The notes beneath the pieces were generated by a model. It was not told the origin of the DNA and did no database searches. It worked only from the letters and a program-made list of their open reading frames with translations. A DNA stretch of 7,621 bases from Deltaproteobacteria bacterium (GTDB lineage: Bacteria; Desulfobacterota; DSM-4660; Desulfatiglandales; HGW-15), in contig JAHECH010000188.1 in the NCBI GenBank assembly GCA_024641835.1, positions 1 through 7,621 on the forward strand, written 5' to 3'. Made by a program: the position numbers and the translations under genes. Positions 5,455 to 7,621 of the stretch are shown here, one piece after another (position 1 is the stretch's first letter; each line of letters opens with the position of its first letter).

Positions 5455-6415
5455 AAGTTTCCTCGCTCCACAATTGAACGATTTTATCGCTTACCGACAA
5501 ACCCTGGGATACAACACAAGATGCTCTCGGGTTCACCTCCTTATCTTTGATCGTTACCTGAGACAGACAAATGCCGCTTGGCACTCCCTCCAGCCCTTCT
5601 ACTTCCTTGAGATGAGAGCCAACCTGGAGATGGAGCCACGCAGTGTCAACCACGTGTTCTCATCAGTGAGGGGCTTCTTCAACTTCCTCTTGCGTAAAGA
5701 GTATGTGGTTGATAATCCCCTTCAGGACATTCCCCCTCTCAAGGAAAATACCATCATCCCTTTTGTTCTCTCCCCCGACCAGATCGATCATTTGCTTCAA
5801 GCTCTTTGCAATAGGGTGCGTCGAAACGAGAAGCACTTCTTGATTGACCTGGCGATATACCTGACCGTGCTCCTCCTGGCCCGGTGCGGCATGAGAATAT
5901 CAGAACCCCTGAAGGTGATGAAAAATCATTACCGCAGGGATGACGGCACTCTTTATATCGAAAAGACCAAGTTCAAGAAGCAACGATTGGTCCCTCTCCC
6001 CAAGGCCGTCATGATCGACATCGAGAACTACCTCTCGGTGCGAAAATCGTTTCATCCTCATGACCCCAACCCCTTTCTCCTGGCGGGGGAAGACCATGGG
6101 CCTCTAAAACGCGGGCAGATCGAATATGTCTTTCATGAGACCCTGAAAAAGATCGGCCTCGATCAGAGACGAAGGGTCCTTGGCAATATGAACTTCACCC
6201 AGCCTACACCCCATTGCCTTCGGCACTCGTTTGCGGTCAACACTTTGATCAGCATCAAAGAGAGGGGGCAATCCCCCCAAAATGCACTTCCTGTGCTGGC
6301 CGCCTACATGGGTCACAGCGAATACAAATACACTTCGGTGTATCTGAGGGTGGCGGATGCAAAGAGTCGCAAAGATCTCGTCGATTTTTCCCTTTGGCAG
6401 AAAAGAAAAGAATGA
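5441..6415 (+). CDS. Tyrosine recombinase/integrase B of the trio (RitB-like)
   Basis: A 324-residue protein. A SAM-like core-binding domain covers roughly residues 5-95 (FIAYRQTLGYNTR at the start; VNHVFSSVRGFFNFLLRK at the end). The catalytic domain from about 108 has all six expected residues: R152 in GMRISEPL, K177 in TKFKKQRLVPLP, H258 and R261 in PHCLRHSFA, H292 in YMGHSEYKYTSVYLRV, and Y301 as nucleophile. It is therefore predicted active. The ATG lies inside the end of recombinase A (14-base overlap) with AGGAAGG at 5425-5431 as ribosome site, and its TGA overlaps the ATG of recombinase C by four bases. Trio recombinases are known to differ strongly from one another, as here, suggesting distinct roles in one complex rather than recent duplication. 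Confidence 0.95.
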   Translation: MKNFESFLAPQLNDFIAYRQTLGYNTRCSRVHLLIFDRYLRQTNAAWHSLQPFYFLEMRANLEMEPRSVNHVFSSVRGFFNFLLRKEYVVDNPLQDIPPLKENTIIPFVLSPDQIDHLLQALCNRVRRNEKHFLIDLAIYLTVLLLARCGMRISEPLKVMKNHYRRDDGTLYIEKTKFKKQRLVPLPKAVMIDIENYLSVRKSFHPHDPNPFLLAGEDHGPLKRGQIEYVFHETLKKIGLDQRRRVLGNMNFTQPTPHCLRHSFAVNTLISIKERGQSPQNALPVLAAYMGHSEYKYTSVYLRVADAKSRKDLVDFSLWQKRKE

Positions 6416-7431
6416 AACTCAACCCCCTTGTCCACCAGTTCTTCAACCAATATCTTCCCCACATCAAGGGGGTCAGCCCTTATACCGTCCGCGCCTACAG
6501 GGATGCCTTCAAACTCTTTCTGCCCTTCGCCGCAAAGTATTACGGCATCAAGATCCGATCCCTCAGGACAGAACATATCTCCTCCCAGCTCATCCTCTCA
6601 TTCCTCGATGACCTCCAAGGAGAGCGAAAAAATCTCCCAAGGACCAGGAACCATCGACTCGCTGCCCTGAAATCCTTTTCCAAAATGATCCGCTTTATGC
6701 ATCCAGATCAACGAAAACTGGCAGATACTATCCTGAACATCCCCCAAAAGCGTTATCAGAAGACTCTGATCGGATTCCTCTACCATGATGAAATCTTGAA
6801 GGTCTTTGACACGGTCGACCTTAGAAGAAAAGAGGGCTTCCGGGATTATGTCCTGCTTCATCTCCTTTTCGACTCAGGCGCCAGGGCTTCTGAGATCGCC
6901 ACCCTCAATCTCGACTACTTCAACCCCCAGCAAAATACCCTGGCCATCCTGGGAAAGGGAGATCGATTCCGGCTGATAGAACTCGAGAAGAGGACCACTC
7001 AACTCCTTCGTCTCTACATCCAAAAATATCGCATCACTCCAAAGCCCCTTTATCAGCACCGTCTCTTTGTGAGCCAACGGGGAGAGGAACTCACCCGCCA
7101 CGGTATCTATCGTATCTGTCAAAAGCATCTCACCAAGGCGTTGTCCCCTAAACGCCTTCAAAACATCAATCCGGTTCACTCCTTCCGGCACTCCAGGGCA
7201 ATGGATCTTCTCTACAGGGGCCAAGCTATCACGGATATCAAGAACCGCTTGGGCCATGACAATCTCCAGTCCACCATGACCTATCTGCAGCTCGATCTCA
7301 ACCGGAGACGCCACATTCAGAGCGGCTTTATCAAGTACATGCAATCGGTCATAACCAATGACCCGAAGATAGATGAATTACTCCAATGGGAGGGAAAACA
7401 GGACATCATGGCGTGGCTCGACACCCTTTAG
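6412..7431 (+). CDS. Tyrosine recombinase/integrase C of the trio (RitC-like)
   Basis: A 339-residue protein starting at ATG 6412, which forms an ATGA overlap with the stop of recombinase B. The frame is open back to 6214, but that upstream part is the wrong frame of recombinase B and gives an unrelated, low-complexity translation. The N-terminal core-binding domain is residues 3-97 (VSPYTVRAYRDAFKLFLPF near the start). The catalytic domain shows R158 in DSGARASEI, K182 in LGKGDRFRLIEL, H256 and R259 in VHSFRHSRAMD, H282 in LGHDNLQSTMTYLQLD, and Y291 as nucleophile. It is predicted active and resembles the XerC/XerD-like class in motif spacing. A polar tail of about 45 residues follows the tyrosine. 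Only a weak A/G-rich stretch precedes the ATG, so translation probably depends on coupling to B. Confidence 0.95.
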   Translation: MKLNPLVHQFFNQYLPHIKGVSPYTVRAYRDAFKLFLPFAAKYYGIKIRSLRTEHISSQLILSFLDDLQGERKNLPRTRNHRLAALKSFSKMIRFMHPDQRKLADTILNIPQKRYQKTLIGFLYHDEILKVFDTVDLRRKEGFRDYVLLHLLFDSGARASEIATLNLDYFNPQQNTLAILGKGDRFRLIELEKRTTQLLRLYIQKYRITPKPLYQHRLFVSQRGEELTRHGIYRICQKHLTKALSPKRLQNINPVHSFRHSRAMDLLYRGQAITDIKNRLGHDNLQSTMTYLQLDLNRRRHIQSGFIKYMQSVITNDPKIDELLQWEGKQDIMAWLDTL

Positions 7432-7515
7432 AACCAGGAGGAAAACAGTCCGGCGACAACAGGGAGAAGTGCACTCGGAGGGAAAAGATTATGTTGCCTG
7501 CTGCAAACCTTACAC

Positions 7516-7529
7516 CGCCGAAATCGGCG
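7516..7529. repeat. Short perfect inverted repeat in the element's right end
   Basis: CGCCGA-AA-TCGGCG is a perfect 6-base inverted repeat with a 2-base centre, 85 bases after the recombinase C stop. No T-tract follows, so it is more likely a protein binding or cruciform-prone site than a terminator. Confidence 0.5.
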
Positions 7530-7599
7530 ATAACCCATCGACACCCCTGCCGATTCGTTACTTCCCAAGCGAAGAGACGAAAACTCCCTCTCTCTATTG

Positions 7600-7621
7600 G
7601 GTTAGATCAACTCGCAACATA
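7600..7621 (-). repeat. Right terminal inverted repeat candidate
   Basis: Read inward on the - strand from 7621 the sequence is TATGTTGCGAGTTGATCTAA. Its first 13 bases match the left copies at 3214 and 3231 at 11 positions each. The same 8-mer TATGTTGC also occurs in the opposite direction at 7490-7497. The window ends exactly at the motif, so any outer copy is invisible. Confidence 0.5.

Larger units (their letters stand above)
3214..7621 (+). mobile_element. Putative extended recombinase-in-trio (RIT)-like element: zinc-ribbon gene, winged-helix gene and three tyrosine recombinases
   Basis: Three distinct tyrosine recombinase genes in the same direction with short overlaps are the defining feature of RIT elements. 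Two small same-strand genes precede them. The element seems bounded by short inverted repeats. The right end read inward on the - strand from 7621 begins TATGTTGCGAGTT. The left side has two tandem near-copies on the + strand, at 3214-3226 and 3231-3243, each matching that motif at 11 of 13 bases. The left boundary is therefore 3214 or 3231, giving about 4.4 kb. The right boundary coincides with the last base of the window, so flanking duplications and the true end cannot be checked. The recombinase trio is certain; the boundaries are moderately supported. Confidence 0.65.
7432..7621 (+). other. Non-coding right end of the mobile element
   Basis: 190 bases with no convincing gene follow the last recombinase stop. 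They contain an inverted pair TATGTTGC (7490-7497) and GCAACATA (7614-7621) and a short perfect palindrome between them. No hairpin followed by a T-run is seen, so no terminator is called. This looks like a recombination end region rather than a spacer. Confidence 0.6.

Noticed and set aside
6214..6411. Longer start for recombinase C at 6214
   Set aside because: The added 66 residues are an out-of-frame reading of the conserved recombinase B catalytic end, and ATG 6412 forms a normal ATGA overlap and begins a proper core-binding domain.
6874..7344. 156-residue open frame on the - strand
   Set aside because: It is antisense to the catalytic domain of recombinase C, whose motifs are intact.
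7516..7529. Rho-independent terminator after recombinase C
   Set aside because: The hairpin is short, with a very small loop, and no T-run follows.

Overview
The window suggests a Gram-negative bacterium with mid-range G+C. A deltaproteobacterial or Desulfobacterota-like host would fit, but this is only an impression from codon use and from the type of mobile element; no rRNA or other lineage marker is present. It reads as one core-type gene tail followed by an accessory, defence and mobile region, with every intact gene on the + strand.

Layout: (1) 1-579 is the C-terminal part of a MalK/UgpC-type ABC importer ATPase, cut by the window start. (2) 580-1014 is a gene-less spacer ending in a promoter or operator-like block with repeated TTGACA boxes. 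(3) 1015-2733 is a two-gene cassette. It holds an XRE DNA-binding/ImmA-IrrE metallopeptidase fusion and, with no spacer, a PIN-like nuclease; together they look like a toxin-antitoxin type defence or regulatory module. (4) 2775-3089 on the - strand is the broken 3' end of a type I restriction specificity gene (hsdS), with an in-frame TAG. (5) About 3214-7621 is a probable mobile element of the recombinase-in-trio (RIT) kind. Three different tyrosine recombinases (4288-5454, 5441-6415, 6412-7431) overlap one another, preceded by a winged-helix-like protein (3890-4291) and a small zinc-ribbon-like protein with DNA-level repeats (3357-3809). Imperfect inverted repeats (left near 3214/3231, right ending exactly at 7621) look like the element's ends.

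The five element genes appear to form one operon. The winged-helix gene overlaps the first recombinase by 4 bases, the first and second recombinases overlap by 14, and the second and third by 4, implying coupled, stoichiometric production of a multi-recombinase complex. Recombinases B and C keep the full R-K-H-R-H-Y catalytic set. Recombinase A has tyrosine in place of the first histidine and appears to carry two core-binding domains. The zinc-ribbon gene probably carries a one-base frameshift just before its third internal repeat. The element may sit inside the old hsdS gene, which can be tested on sequence beyond the right edge.

The most interesting material is this extended RIT-like element with two accessory proteins and a 22-bp triplicated repeat, followed by the XRE-ImmA/PIN pair.
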